64,000 nucleotides of DNA, taken from contig NC_034414.1 in the NCBI RefSeq assembly GCF_002078875.1, forward strand, positions 16,027,428-16,091,427, read 5' to 3'. How positions within the stretch are numbered: the stretch's first letter is position 1; each line of letters opens with the position of its first letter. Under the pieces are notes generated by a model, which was not told where the DNA came from, did not search any database, and worked only from the letters and a program-made list of their open reading frames with translations. The position numbers and the translations under genes were made by a program. Below, in pieces: positions 42,601 to 53,900 of this stretch. The DNA comes from Numida meleagris (Eukaryota > Chordata > Aves > Galliformes > Numididae).

Positions 42601-43057
42601 CACAACTGTTTCCACCATTGCTTTCTTAAGGAGAAAAAAGGGGAAATACCTATTTAATATGTGAGAACCTGGGGGATGGACAGAACAGTGAAGGACACAC
42701 TGCAATTCCTGCTTGGGATGTTATACAAAAAAGCATAAACCCAGATTTCCTCAGTGACATTCTCAGCAGTGTCAAAGCTAGCAGATCTGAGCAACTCAAA
42801 GGAAGCATGATAGGAGTCCGAGATACAGCATTCAGAAAGTGAAACGCAAAACTTCTCAGGTAAAGAGAAACAAATGGTCACAGATATACCTTTAATTCTT
42901 TTTGAAGGTTAAAAAAGGGGTTCTCAGCCCGAGAACTAGAAATGTGCACACAAAGGCTACATTTACCTGTTTCACTGAGGAGTGCTAGACTCTGCCTTTT
43001 GCCCTTGCCTAGTGCAGCATTCTTATTTATCAGTTCATCCTGGCTATCATCATCCAT
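22747..43057 (-). CDS. PHRF1: PHRF1, PHD and RING finger domain protein 1
   Basis: Nuclear E3 ubiquitin ligase and chromatin reader that also binds the RNA polymerase II tail; reported to target TGIF in TGF-beta signalling. Seventeen coding exons in transcript order: 43057-42967, 42624-42502, 41065-40836, 39914-39831, 39106-38985, 36991-36894, 36359-36193, 35196-35067, 34750-34623, 33914-33727, 32852-32733, 30922-30768, 30118-27359, 26660-26509, 25960-25700, 24699-24571, 22881-22747. The sum is 5073 nt, 1690 residues (human about 1650), every phase consistent. Order: acidic N terminus, RING (about 116-165), PHD (about 196-245), basic linker, SR-rich region in one giant exon, and a C-terminal helical segment. 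Start MDDDSQDEL matches the family. A non-coding first exon lies near 47.23 kb. Confidence 0.95.
26712..26730 (+). repeat. A19 homopolymer
   Basis: A run of 19 A on the plus strand, reading as T on the PHRF1 transcript, about 50 bases upstream of the acceptor of the exon at 26660. It may add to that acceptor's pyrimidine tract. Confidence 0.9.
27359..30118 (-). other. PHRF1: PHRF1 giant SR/RS-rich exon (2760 nt)
   Basis: Single exon encoding about 920 residues. It starts with a Ser/Pro/Thr-rich part, contains the conserved [11 protein letters not shown] and [11 protein letters not shown] blocks, an acidic patch, then a long Arg/Ser and Lys/Arg stretch (plus-strand 28050-28720), and finally [10 protein letters not shown]. 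The acceptor is the CAG at 30119-30121 and the donor GTAAGT follows 27359. A reading frame continuing past the donor is only intron read-through. Confidence 0.9.
36894..39106 (-). other. PHRF1: PHRF1 PHD finger exons
   Basis: Exons 39106-38985 and 36991-36894, joined inside a glycine codon. They encode [28 protein letters not shown] and DEWFCPAC: a complete C4HC3 PHD finger, the type that reads histone H3 tails. Confidence 0.9.
39831..41065 (-). other. PHRF1: PHRF1 RING finger exons
   Basis: Exons 41065-40836 and 39914-39831. The first ends with CPICLNTF, a C-x-H-x2-C cluster ([10 protein letters not shown]) and VEWSK. The second opens with NANSCPVDR, giving the last cysteine knuckle. A long Asp/Glu run precedes the RING. 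This is a C3HC4-type zinc-binding E2-recruiting module. Confidence 0.9.
40469..40510. repeat. AT-rich (TA/TG) simple repeat in PHRF1 intron
   Basis: Alternating purine-pyrimidine tract with ATGTATATATG and TATATATACATATATATG; partly self-complementary. Confidence 0.8.
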
Positions 43058-43081
43058 GGCAGGACATTGGGGATCCACTCC

Positions 43082-46000
43082 CTGCAAGAAAGCAGACATC
43101 AGTGAGGCCGTGCACTACTGAATAAGCACAGCAAACAACAGTGCAGCAAAGAGCAGCCAGCAAATGTGCTTGCAGAGCTGTGAACAGTAAAAAGGACACG
43201 GTGCTACCACAAACACTCCTTGTAGCAGTCCTTAGCCAGAGTAGGAGGAAGAAAGCCACTGATTAGCGTTCCCAATTTCAAATCAGAGGTGCTTCCAGTA
43301 AGCATTCATCACTGAGTGATGTTTCAGTGCTAGCTGAAGCCAGCTCCACGTACAACTCTGTTCAGGTGAAAGATTTAGCATTACCTTGGACTCCTGGATG
43401 ACTGAAAATAGCATAACCCAATGAAAGTAGGAAAAGAAAGCCTACCAACAGTAAAACCATCCTGTGTACTACTTGTGAAGAGCAGTATCAAAAGGAGCCA
43501 GAGGTTTGCTCGCCCTCTGAACGAGGCCTAACAGGATGACAGGTACGTGTTTCCAACCAAAATGCTCCATTCAAACAAAGCAAGAATAAAGACGATGGAT
43601 TTTAGGTCTTTTTCTAAAAAGGCCTTTTCACAGCTCTGTCAAGGAATAGGAAAATTCAGAGCACACAACCACAGAAAGGAGGGGACTTCATTGGGCGCAT
43701 ATGAATGCAATCAAATCAGTTGCTGTGCATTAGCAGAGACTGGCAATAAAGCTGACAGATACTGAGAGACATCTCATGATCCAAACTCATAACAATGATC
43801 AAAGCACAGCTTTTAATATACAATGCTACAAAGCATTAAGAAAGAAAGATCACTGTAAGGATTGGTTGTTCCATAAACAAATCACGGATTAATGCCATTA
43901 AATTACATTTACAAAGATAGCTGTCATATCTGAATGAGAAAAAGAGGCTGAAACTTCTTCACTACATTTGTACAAGAATCCAGTTGGGTGTTCTTCTCCC
44001 ACTCTCAACACTGCATTACATAGCTTGCATACTGAAATATTTTTTTGGAACAAAACAGTATGTTTTATTCAAGTGCTCTTGAGGCAGATCTTCACTCGTT
44101 CACTCCCTTTCCCAGCCACATAGCACAACTGCTTTTCAGAGCCTTCAGAATGCATCCTTCACAGAGCCAGACTGAGTTATAAATGGAGTCTTTAATGCTC
44201 AGGGAAAAAAAAAAAAAAAAAGCTAGAAAGATTATGCTTCACGACAACCAGGCTCTTGGTCAGGACAACTCCCAACTTTGGTGAAATTCTTGCCTAAAGA
44301 AATGACAAAACTTCCAACTAAATTTGTGGCTGTTATGACATGAGCGTTGAAAAATGATTCATGCTGGCTGAAAACATGCAGATTCATCAAAATCCAGTCC
44401 CTGCATGATGTAACACACACACAAAAAAAGCCAACAGAACCACCAGTTTCCACCAGGAATTTTTATGTTTCAGCAGCGTGTACATATGAATTATTCAAAT
44501 AGAAACTTGATTATGTAACAACCTCCCAAGCACCATGCTAGCAGGTAAGGCAGACTGAGCAGCAATGCTGTGGCCAGGGAACATGAGGGCAGAGCCCCAG
44601 TGAGGGCAGGGCAGTGGCACACCTCCTCCTGACGGCTGCAGCGGGACTTCATGCATCTAAAAGTGCAAATACAAACCTCGCTGCATGAACAAGCTTTTCA
44701 GAACTGGGCGGCTGCTCTTCAGAAAAAGGAAACCGAAGTGGACCGTGCACTTACTATGATCACTTGTCCTCATGTTTTTTAAGAGCAGCATTTTCCAGTT
44801 TGTCTTTCCATGGGAGATATTTCAAACAAATTATCACTGTGAAACAGATCTGTGACACACTTCGGGGCCCACCCCCCTGCATAAAGGCCCAGCTGTCCTT
44901 CAAGCAGTTACCGCATCCAAATTTTTCCTATCCTCCCCATCTCCCCCGGAGTTGGAACCAGCACATACACATTATTATTATTATTATGGAAAATTAGAAG
45001 TTTGGTGAAGAAGGGGATTGTATTCACTTCTCTGAGGCAAACTTTAGCTGTGCACCTCTAACATAAAAGCCAGGGCTGCTGAAAATCAAGCAGCTATCCC
45101 TGAAGCCATTTGACTGAAGCAACAATAGCTGCCCCCAGCTTTGGAGCACTGGACGCCCTCACCACCTTGTGCATGGCCCCACCGCTGGCTGGCAAAGCCC
45201 CTGGTGTGCATTACTCTGTCAAAAGCCCTGAGGCAGTTGAGCTTGTCACATCTGCAGATCCTCTCTTTTGCATCTCCTTCTGAAGGCTCCTTGCAAACAG
45301 GAGCGAGCTGGGATGTGCATGCAGCTCGTGAACATCAGGAGCAAGGTGATCTGGCAAAAGATCCCTTGTCCTCGGATTCAGTTCCATAAATGCCCAGCAT
45401 CACTGCTTCCAGTGAAACCCACTGCAGTCCCATAGACAGGGACACCATGCACACATCTGCAGGCTGCACACAGCAAATGCAGCCCTTAAACTGCAGGTTG
45501 CACACGAGGGAGAGATGCTGCTAAAGGCAGATGCCAAGCACCCACCCAGCACTCCGTGTTCCTAACTTCCCATTTAACAGAGCCTCACAATACCTTAATA
45601 AAACATTAAAATATTGACATGAGCGCAGTGCAGGTGTTATCTCACATTATACGCATCAGTGCTTCTCCCCTAGCCTGAGGTTCCCCCAACCAAGGCACAG
45701 TCTCACCAGGCCCAAGTCCGGCTTGCACTGAGTGCTGTGTGTCTGTCACACCACGGGCTGACCTACAGTACAAATAGCGAGGCCATGCTTTGCTTCCTAG
45801 ACAGATTACATTCTCACATTGGGCCACATTAAGTCACGTCAACCAAACAATCAAACAGCAATTACAAGAGCTTTCATGAAGCTGTATTAGCAACAGGGTT
45901 TTCTGTTAACTAGGAAGAGTAAGTGCTTCTTTCAAAACACACTTTTACCAAACAAGCACTTCAAAACGTTTACTGAACTGAGATCCTTACGCATGAACAC

Positions 46001-47232
46001 AAATTGGTATTTTAATCCTACCAGGTGATAAGTGCAGTCTCCCAGCCACCAGGAGCCTCACTATGGCATGCACTCTTTTCTTCCTCAAACTGACCATCAC
46101 ACATTTGGAATTAAAGCCAAAGGCTTTCCATTTCATATGTTACATTAAATGTAAAAAACAAGAGCTGCAAAAATCATTCGTGTACAAAGCTGGAAGTAAT
46201 CTGTTCATGGTGCACCTGGTACTGCCACCACCACGCTCTAAATGTAGAAGTCAGGGGAACTATGTGGGGGAAGTATTCAGACTCAGAGACTCCCACTGCA
46301 CAGTGCCAATCTAACGTGCACACAGAGCCTTAGAAAAGCCCTCTAGATCTAAATTTAGATTGGACATTCCCCTGTTTAAGTTACAAAAAATTAACTCTTA
46401 AATACTGTTATCAGAACCATCCATGTGACGACTTGAATCACTGAAGCTCCTAACAGCACTATAGATAAAGCACAGAAAAAAAATCAACCTCGGGACAGGT
46501 GGGGAAATGAGGAGTTTCCCTTTGGCCCTGCTCCAAATTGAGGAAGCCCAAATCCCGCACCAATACTGTCCATCAAAGTCTTGCAGCTCGCGGCTGGGGC
46601 GCTCTGTAACACAAACAAAGCAACACGCAGCCTTTGCAGATGCACTTCTGGCATCGAGTGTGCAGGACCTCAGTGTGGGAGCAGCACGCTCAGTGTCATT
46701 CCTGCCCCGATGCTGAGCCCGCTGACTCCGTTTGCAGCAACCCACATCGTCTGGTACTGCACATCTATCACAACACGAGCTCTCTTACAGCACGTTTTTC
46801 ACATCATCCCTATGAAGCCTAACTACAGCTTCCCCAGCTGTTCGCGAGCACAGGAAGGATAAGATATGCATATCTGTAAGCTTTTTGTGCAGCCCTAACA
46901 AAGAGCTGCCGGCCCTCAAGGAGGAAACCCACCTGCGAGGGGTCACAGCGCGAACTCCTGGCTCCCGCTACACGGGCGGCCACCGAAGGGCACCGGTCAC
47001 ACGGCTCCGAGCGCGGAAGCACCCGCTGCTGGCCGAATTTCCGACCCACAAGCACTTCAGCGACGCGCCGATGCCCGCTGCGGCAGGAGGGCCGGGCCAG
47101 GCCGCGGCTGCTCGGCTCGATTCCGCGCTCCCGGCGAACGCGGCGACCGCCCCCCGTCCCACAGACGGCCCCGTGCCCGCGAGGATTCCCCCCATCCGTC
47201 CGCCGCTGACGGGCCCCAGCCCCGGCACTCAC
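43082..47232 (-). other. PHRF1: PHRF1 intron 1
   Basis: About 4.15 kb between the non-coding first exon and the exon with the start codon. It holds an A17 run (44205-44221) and an ATT-triplet run (44971-44987). No other exon is supported on either strand. Confidence 0.6.
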
Positions 47233-47560
47233 GCAAGGAGAAGGCTCCAGCGCCGAACCGCGCTCACATCACCAGGCAGGGCCGCGCAGCGGACAGTGCG
47301 CCGGAAGCGCTGCGGGAGAACTTCCGGGTCACGCCGCCAGTGGGCCCGGCCGCGGGACTTAACCACTGCTGAGTGCCGGGGGAGGAAGGAGCGAGGCGGC
47401 GGGGTGAACCACGCGCGGCGCGGGGGGGAGACCGAACCATCGCGAGGAGGGGGGCGGTGGCTGTGCCGCTGCGGAACTGCGGGGGGCGGTGCGGAGCGCC
47501 CCACAGGGGGGGTTTCCAGCTGCCAGGGCAGCGCGGGGAGGTGGGAAAGCGCTCGTTAAG
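46900..47560. promoter_or_regulatory. PHRF1: CpG island, PHRF1 promoter with paired ETS sites
   Basis: Strongly GC- and CpG-rich. A good minus-strand donor (CTTGC then GTGAGTGC) follows base 47233 and fits the end of a non-coding first exon. Two ETS motifs face each other: CCGGAAG at 47301-47307 and CTTCCGG at 47321-47327. No TATA box is seen, as is usual for a housekeeping promoter. Confidence 0.65.
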
Positions 47561-49779
47561 AAAAAGTGAGGGAAAGGAGTGAGGTAGTCGCCACATCCAT
47601 CCCTGCTTTCTTTGTGCCCCAGAGCCGTGGCGCCGGCATAGGACGCTTCCGCTGTCCCACAGGGCCCAGGCTGGTGGCCGTCCCCATTCCCGTGTCCCTA
47701 CTGCCAGCTGTCCCAGGCGTTGGGCCATGGATGCCACCAAGCCCAGAGGCCCACGGGTGCATCTGTCTCTGAGGGCTGGAGGCAGAGCCGAGCCTGAAGG
47801 CAGGCACGTGCCCTGCGTGGCATGCGAGGACACAGCATGTTAAATGCCTCTTTAAGACTGCTTTTTTTTTTCCTTCTTCTAACTGGCTGATCCCAGCCCA
47901 AATGTTCCCATTCCTCCGGGTGATCGCACGCACGTACAGGACGGCTTTCCCCTCGTGCAGCGCTGTTCCACCAGGCACCGTGCTCTGCTCCAGGCTCAGC
48001 TGTCTGCGGGGAGTGAGGACCAAGGGCTGCGCGTGCTCCTCGCGAACACTCGGGGCATTGTCAGAGGGCAGACAGGGGGCTGGGGCGGAATACAAGGGCC
48101 TTTTCCTTCTTTTCCTTGTTTTCTGGAGCAAAACCTGTGCCAACGCTGCCTGCTCGGGACTTGCTTTCTCCACTGATCCCGGGCCCAGGCCCCAGGCACC
48201 CTTTAGCAGGAGAGGAAGGGACACTTCCCCTCGTTATCCGAGGGCATAGAACCCAGTGCAGCTGGCATCCTCTTTTTGGTGGTGCTGTGTGTCTGCTGGA
48301 GCTTGAAGCTGGCTGGGAACAAAGGGAAGAGCTTCCCAGCCAGGATAAGCAGGGGCTCTTCCAGCAGCCTGCCCAGCAGCACCATTGATGTCAGCAGGAA
48401 ATTTCATCCCAGAGATTAAGGGCTGAGCCACTAGCTGAACAGTGTTGTTTGAAGCTGGAGGGGGGAGCGGGGCTCAGGGCAAGCAGCACTGCCACCGATT
48501 CTGGAGAGCCCCCGGGCCTGGAGGCTTGCAGGGGCAACATCAGCAGCAGACCGTCCTCTGAGTCCAGGCAGCCTCACGGGTCACACGCACACAAAGCATG
48601 GCAACACTCGAGCCAGCGCCCGTCCCACTTTCTACAGGGCTGCGCTGGAGCTGTCTGCCGGCTGCAGCCACTGGCACAGCTCCAGGCCCTGCTCCACATG
48701 GGGTGATTTGACACAGCACTGGGAGGTCTGAGCAGCGCGCAGGGCTTGACTGCAGACAGCTGTGTGAGCATCACTGCGAACACACTCCTGGGGAGCACTG
48801 CTTGTGCCTGGGTGCAAGCCCTGTTCCGGAGGGACATCAAATACGTGACTTATTCCCTCCAGCTGCTGGGTGGAAACAAAACCCCCACATAACGCACACA
48901 CAGCACAACAGAGGCTGTCATTCTGCAGGCTGTCACGCAGGAGGGGGGCTGTCCCCTGTCCTCCCCCACCAGCAACGTACCAGAAAGCAGAGTGACTTGT
49001 GGTGCTCCAGTAAAAACATGTAGGGAAACTGGGTGTAGGACTGTAGCCAGCAATCCTCTGCCAGCAGCTACTGGGGAGTGAGGTTTGCTTTTACATTTCA
49101 CAAGTGACTGATGAACCCCGGAATGGGGATGTGCAGTGGGCAGGCCACTGTGCAAGGCACTGCAGTGGGACCGAGGGAGGTGCTGGGGGAATAGAACACC
49201 CCCAGCTTGAAGAAGCTGCTGTCAAGGAAGTTTCTGAAAGGGATGTAGAGCTGGTGCCCTTTGCTGGATAGCAGGCGCATGTGTTTAACGTGGTCCTACT
49301 GCTTATAGGTCTCAATCTCAGTAGTATGGGCAAGCCACAAGCTTACCAACGCAGCCTGCATCCTGCAGGGGCAGGGAACAGCATGGCACAGTGCCTCAGC
49401 CCTTTCCCCACCCATCCCATGCTTTACAGCTCCCTGAGGTCTCACATGCCCACATGTCCCCCCAGTTCCTGCTGTTGAAGGAAGGCCGTGGCCATGGCAG
49501 GTGAAGCTGGCTGGGCGCCTGACACGCAGCCCATCTTTCAGAGGACAGCAGCATGCCCGTGCATAAAGCACTTCCTTCTGCTCAGCAAATTCGTCAGGGT
49601 ACCGGTTCTCAGAGTGAAGGCTATTATATGGAGCGACGCGTTGCAACCCTTGTGTGTAAGGTCTTCTTTTGGAAACCCATTGGACACGTTTGGGGGAACA
49701 TGCACGGTATGCTGGGCTGGTGATGGATGCACAGGAGTAGGTTCAAACGTTGGGTGGAGGATGGCACAGAGTGCCCTCA
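47561..49779. other. Intergenic between PHRF1 and miR-210 CpG islands
   Basis: GC-moderate sequence with no exon resembling a known protein. A T-run lies near 47863-47872. The interval matches the human gap between PHRF1 and MIR210HG in position. Confidence 0.45.
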
Positions 49780-49934
49780 CCTGCCCCTCCTTGAGGGGGG
49801 GGCCGGGCAGAACGTGCGGCCAACGGTTCCCCCCCACCCCCCGCCGCGCACCGCCTACGTGCGCCCCGACACTGCCCTGATGGCCCGGCCCCGCGGAGCG
49901 TACCATGGGCCGGGCGGGGGCGGGCGGGGGCCGG

Positions 49935-50370
49935 NNNNNNNNNNNNNNNNNNNNNNNNNNNNNNNNNNNNNNNNNNNNNNNNNNNNNNNNNNNNNNNNNN
50001 NNNNNNNNNNNNNNNNNNNNNNNNNNNNNNNNNNNNNNNNNNNNNNNNNNNNNNNNNNNNNNNNNNNNNNNNNNNNNNNNNNNNNNNNNNNNNNNNNNNN
50101 NNNNNNNNNNNNNNNNNNNNNNNNNNNNNNNNNNNNNNNNNNNNNNNNNNNNNNNNNNNNNNNNNNNNNNNNNNNNNNNNNNNNNNNNNNNNNNNNNNNN
50201 NNNNNNNNNNNNNNNNNNNNNNNNNNNNNNNNNNNNNNNNNNNNNNNNNNNNNNNNNNNNNNNNNNNNNNNNNNNNNNNNNNNNNNNNNNNNNNNNNNNN
50301 NNNNNNNNNNNNNNNNNNNNNNNNNNNNNNNNNNNNNNNNNNNNNNNNNNNNNNNNNNNNNNNNNNNNNN
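49935..50370. other. Assembly gap (436 N)
   Basis: A run of unknown bases within extremely GC-rich sequence (G-runs before it, a GGC repeat after it), typical of failed sequencing through a bird CpG island. Its true length may differ from 436. Confidence 0.98.
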
Positions 50371-50432
50371 AGAAGTTGGCGGCGGCGGCGGCGGCCGTGG
50401 GGAGCTTGGAGCTGCGCGGCCGCGGGGCGCAG
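50371..50432 (+). other. Candidate first exon (3' end) of the miR-210 host transcript
   Basis: The sequence after the gap ends in GGGGCGCAG followed by GTGAGCGAC, a strong plus-strand splice donor. In one frame it would encode a short alanine run (GGC repeat). Coding status cannot be judged because the 5' part is missing. Confidence 0.4.
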
Positions 50433-50592
50433 GTGAGCGACGGGACGGGACGAGGCCGGGCCGGTGGGGAGGGCACGGGGAGAGCCGCCCCCCCCGATAG
50501 CGGTCCATCCCCGGGGGATGACCCGCCGCCGAGCCCGGGCGGCGTTGCGTCTCGCCCCTCACTCCGCGCTGAGCGGTGTCTCCGTGCCGCAG

Positions 50593-50627
50593 GTGGGCCC
50601 CGCCGCCCCGTCACCCTCCAGGAGCAG
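50593..50627 (+). other. Candidate 35-nt exon abutting pre-miR-210
   Basis: Preceded by a plausible acceptor (CTCCGTGCCGCAG, pyrimidine-rich upstream) and followed by a consensus donor CAG/GTGAGCC at 50628. The last seven bases, GGAGCAG, form the base of the 5' arm of the miR-210 hairpin. Confidence 0.4.
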
Positions 50628-50699
50628 GTGAGCCACTGACTAACGCACATTGTGCTCTCGGCGACTCCACTGTGCGTGTGACAGCGGCTAACCTGCTCC
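50621..50699 (+). ncRNA. MIR210: pre-miR-210 hairpin
   Basis: The 3p arm at 50670-50691 begins CTGTGCGTGTGACAGCGG and ends CTAA: this is miR-210-3p, with the TAA ending I recall for fish rather than the mammalian TGA. The 5p arm is at 50631-50652 (AGCCACTGACTAACGCAC then ATTG). The base pairs GGAGCAGGT (50621-50629) with ACCTGCTCC (50691-50699), followed by AGCC with GGCT, so the stem is long and nearly perfect. miR-210 is induced by HIF in hypoxia and represses ISCU and other mitochondrial and cell-cycle targets. Position and strand agree with human: between PHRF1 and RASSF7 and opposite to both. Confidence 0.96.
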
Positions 50700-50950
50700 T
50701 CGGACATCGCTGTGCGGCCGCCTCACGTCGCCTCGCCCTCATGACGCCTCTCGCCCCGAGCGGGACACGAGGCGCGGCGACACACCGAGGAACTCCCACC
50801 CGTCCGTCTGTCTGTCCGTCCGTCCGCCTGCTGGCTTGCCTTCGCCCCGGGAGCGAGAGAGGTGGGATGCTGGTAGGGCACAGCCGCACGGCGCTGGCGG
50901 CAGCGGGCCGAGGAGGGACGGATGCCCTCTTTCCGGCCCAGTTTGTCTCC

Positions 50951-53900
50951 GAAGTTGATCAATGTGAACGGATGCCGTACCAAGTTAAAGGGATGCTTTA
51001 TCCCAGCCGGTGACGTCTTGATACCCAGTCAGTGACTAACTGAACTGCTACTGCCAAGGGTGTGTTAATAGAAGAAACCATGCCTGGTATTGCCCTGGAT
51101 GAGTCACCTTTAAAGAGAGACTCTGTAATCTGTTAAATGAGAAGCAGCAACGAGCTTTGCTTTCCTTCTTTGCTGTTTGCTTCCCATCCCACCCCGCACC
51201 TTTGCTCGCTCTTTTCTGCTCCCGCCCTTGGGGGCTGCCTGTCCCTCTGTCACCGTGGCGTCACACGGCTGAGGAGCACAGGACAGGGGCTGCTCCCCGG
51301 GCAGCACGGCTGTCGCTGGGAGTGGAGGAAGTGACGAGGCAAATTGCTGCTCGAGCAAAGTTCTCTCTTTCGATTTTGAACCCATAAAAAAGCCGGATGG
51401 TTGGAAAGTGTCCTGTTAGGGTATAGCGAGGCTTCAGCTCCTGCTTAAACTAATTGCAAGCAGACGGTGCCCTCTGAGGTTTCCAGAAGGGCCTGGGTAG
51501 TCTCTGTCGTGTCTGCATTGCTCACATGTAATCCTGGGCTGCTGCAGCAATGCTGTCAGTAAGCACTTAACCATACAGAAAGGCAGCACAACATCCTTCT
51601 TGCAGACCAAGTCTCCCACACGGAAGTGCTGCCTGTCCCCATCTCCCCTGCTTGTATTCCTTTGACGCTTCTCCTGCCACGTCCCAGAGGAGCTATCTGC
51701 TCATCAGGAAGGAAAATCGGTGCTTTGCATGCCTTGTGCAGGGCGGGCGAGCCAAGGTTGCTTCAGCACACCAGAAAGCTGCCTGAATTTACCAAAGCTG
51801 CTTTCACACTTGTTCTGTAGCCCGGTGCCTCGCTGCTGGGGATCCCACTGGCAGAAACGGCTCTGCAGGTCACTCTGACAAGGTTGGTCCTGCTTCCCAT
51901 CAGGCAGCACTTGGTATGAAAACTTCTGACTTCCCTCTACCTCCAAGACCATCCTGTTCAGCTCCAGTAAGCAAAGGCAGGGGATTGAATGAAGTTTGTT
52001 TGTTTCCTTTTTTTTGTGTGTGTGTGTGTGCTTCCCTCCAGTAAGTGGGGGAAACGTATCACTGAATTCCTGTTTTTAACATTCTTTTGGCATGATTCAA
52101 ACTAACCTACTGTGCTGTCACCTGAAGTCATCAATAAACGGTGCAAAACCAGCGTCTGGATGCTCATTACTCTAACTCAGGGCTTGGCAGATTGTGGAGC
52201 AGGTCCTTAAGGTGGCCTTCGGTAAGAGGAAGCTGTGCCTGCTCAGGCGTGGCTGATGCGTGCTGCATGCTGAGTGCCTCCCATCTCTCATTTTGCCTCT
52301 GGAGCAAGAGAAGGTGGACTTCAAAAGGACGGTGGGAGGTGTCACTGGGACCTAGATGCCCCTCAAGCCCGCCCCCCCCACCCCCATAGTAATGCCTTCA
52401 CCCCTGCCCTAGCCCAGGAGCCCTTTCTAAATACAAAACTTGTGCAGCTGGGGCTGCTCCAATGAGCGCTCCTGAGCGATGAGAAAATACAGTAGGGCTA
52501 AGATTGCCCCTTCATTTAAGTATTCAGTTTTTTCAGTAGCTGATAACCAGATTTGTAAGGTGATACTTAGCCTGGTAACCAGAGTATCCAGGAACTCAAA
52601 GCTTTAACGCTTGCTGAGAATGGATGCTGTAAGATTCTGGGAAGAGGCAGAGGCGTGCCTTACAGGGGGGCTGCTGAAAGTTGGGCCTCTGCGTTGACTC
52701 TCTGTGCACCTCAAAGATGTTATTCTTCTATTTTAATGCATTGCAGAGGGAGCAGGTGGAACCTGTCATGCACCGTGCTGGGGAAAGCGTATCATGTTCT
52801 GTCAATAACGTGCCAGTGGCAAATCCTAAAGCTGTGAGCGAGCCTCACCAAGAAGCAAGTGGGCCTGTCAGGAATAGAAGTAGAAGGAGTACATAAATTG
52901 TTTAAGAGTAAGAGGAAGTCAGTCAGTAAGCAGGGACTTATATAATACATCTTAAAAAAAAATTTCTGCTGGCAGGAGGTTCCGTTGGGAAAGAAAGTTG
53001 CTCATCCATAAACGAGAAAATCTCCCGACCTCCTCTAGTGCTTTATGATTTTTTTTTCCAGCACAAGGTAGAATGTCCTCTGTCTTCACAGAGAGACATA
53101 GAAAGGAAAACTGCAATTGTGAGAGCAGACACCACTCAGTACACAGACACAGGGACATGCACATGTGCCAGCTCAAAGCATTCTTCTCTGGCTGCAGGAG
53201 ACTGCTCTTGTAGGATCTGTACACCCAGGAGCAGTAAGCAGAGCATCACTCAGAGCAAAACTAACATGCGTATTCTCCTCCAGTCATTCACACCTTTCCT
53301 TACGTAACTGGTGCTGAAGCGTGCGCTTTGATAGCTGCTTGTCAAATTCAGTGGCTGGGAGGAAACACAAATGCTTCTAGTATTTTAGATGAATTTAAAA
53401 ACAAACCCTGGGGATCACATACAGACACCCAGCTGCTAGTAGGGGTGGTTCAGGTGCCTGCAGTGGCACTGCCCTTGAGAATCACAAGATGTCCTGAGTA
53501 AGAGAGGACCCACATGGATCAGAGCCATGCCCCTGGACACCTCAAATTCAAACCTGTGCCTGAGAAGCCACCCCAGCATGGTGCAACACTGCTACTCCAG
53601 ACCCTGCCTAGGGAGGAGGATGGCCGGTGCAGCGAGCAGACACTGTGAGGCGGATGGGAGTGACTTTTGTCATGCAATAGAAAAAATAATAATCAGTGTT
53701 TGCCAGACACATGGCGCCCAGCACCCCAGCTGAGCAGCTTCAGAAGAGGCACGGGAGCACAAGGACACGACTCAAATTGAGCCTGTGGCTGAATTCCTCT
53801 CCCGAGCAGTGCCTTGTGCTGACAGAGCCTGCAGGTACCTCACAGCTCTCAGCAAACACAAAAAGAAGGATGCTGGCACCGTGCACTACACAAACACTCT

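Larger units (their letters stand above)
49780..50950 (+). promoter_or_regulatory. CpG island of the miR-210 locus
   Basis: Very GC-rich block interrupted by unknown bases. Two HIF-type core sites ACGTG occur at 49812-49816 and 49857-49861, upstream of the gap and about 0.8 kb before the hairpin. The transcription start is probably inside the gap. A (CCGT/CTGT)n simple repeat lies at about 50801-50828. Confidence 0.6.

Noticed and set aside
49538..50707. Long open frames spanning the unknown bases on both strands
   Set aside because: They exist only because runs of N are not read as stop codons.
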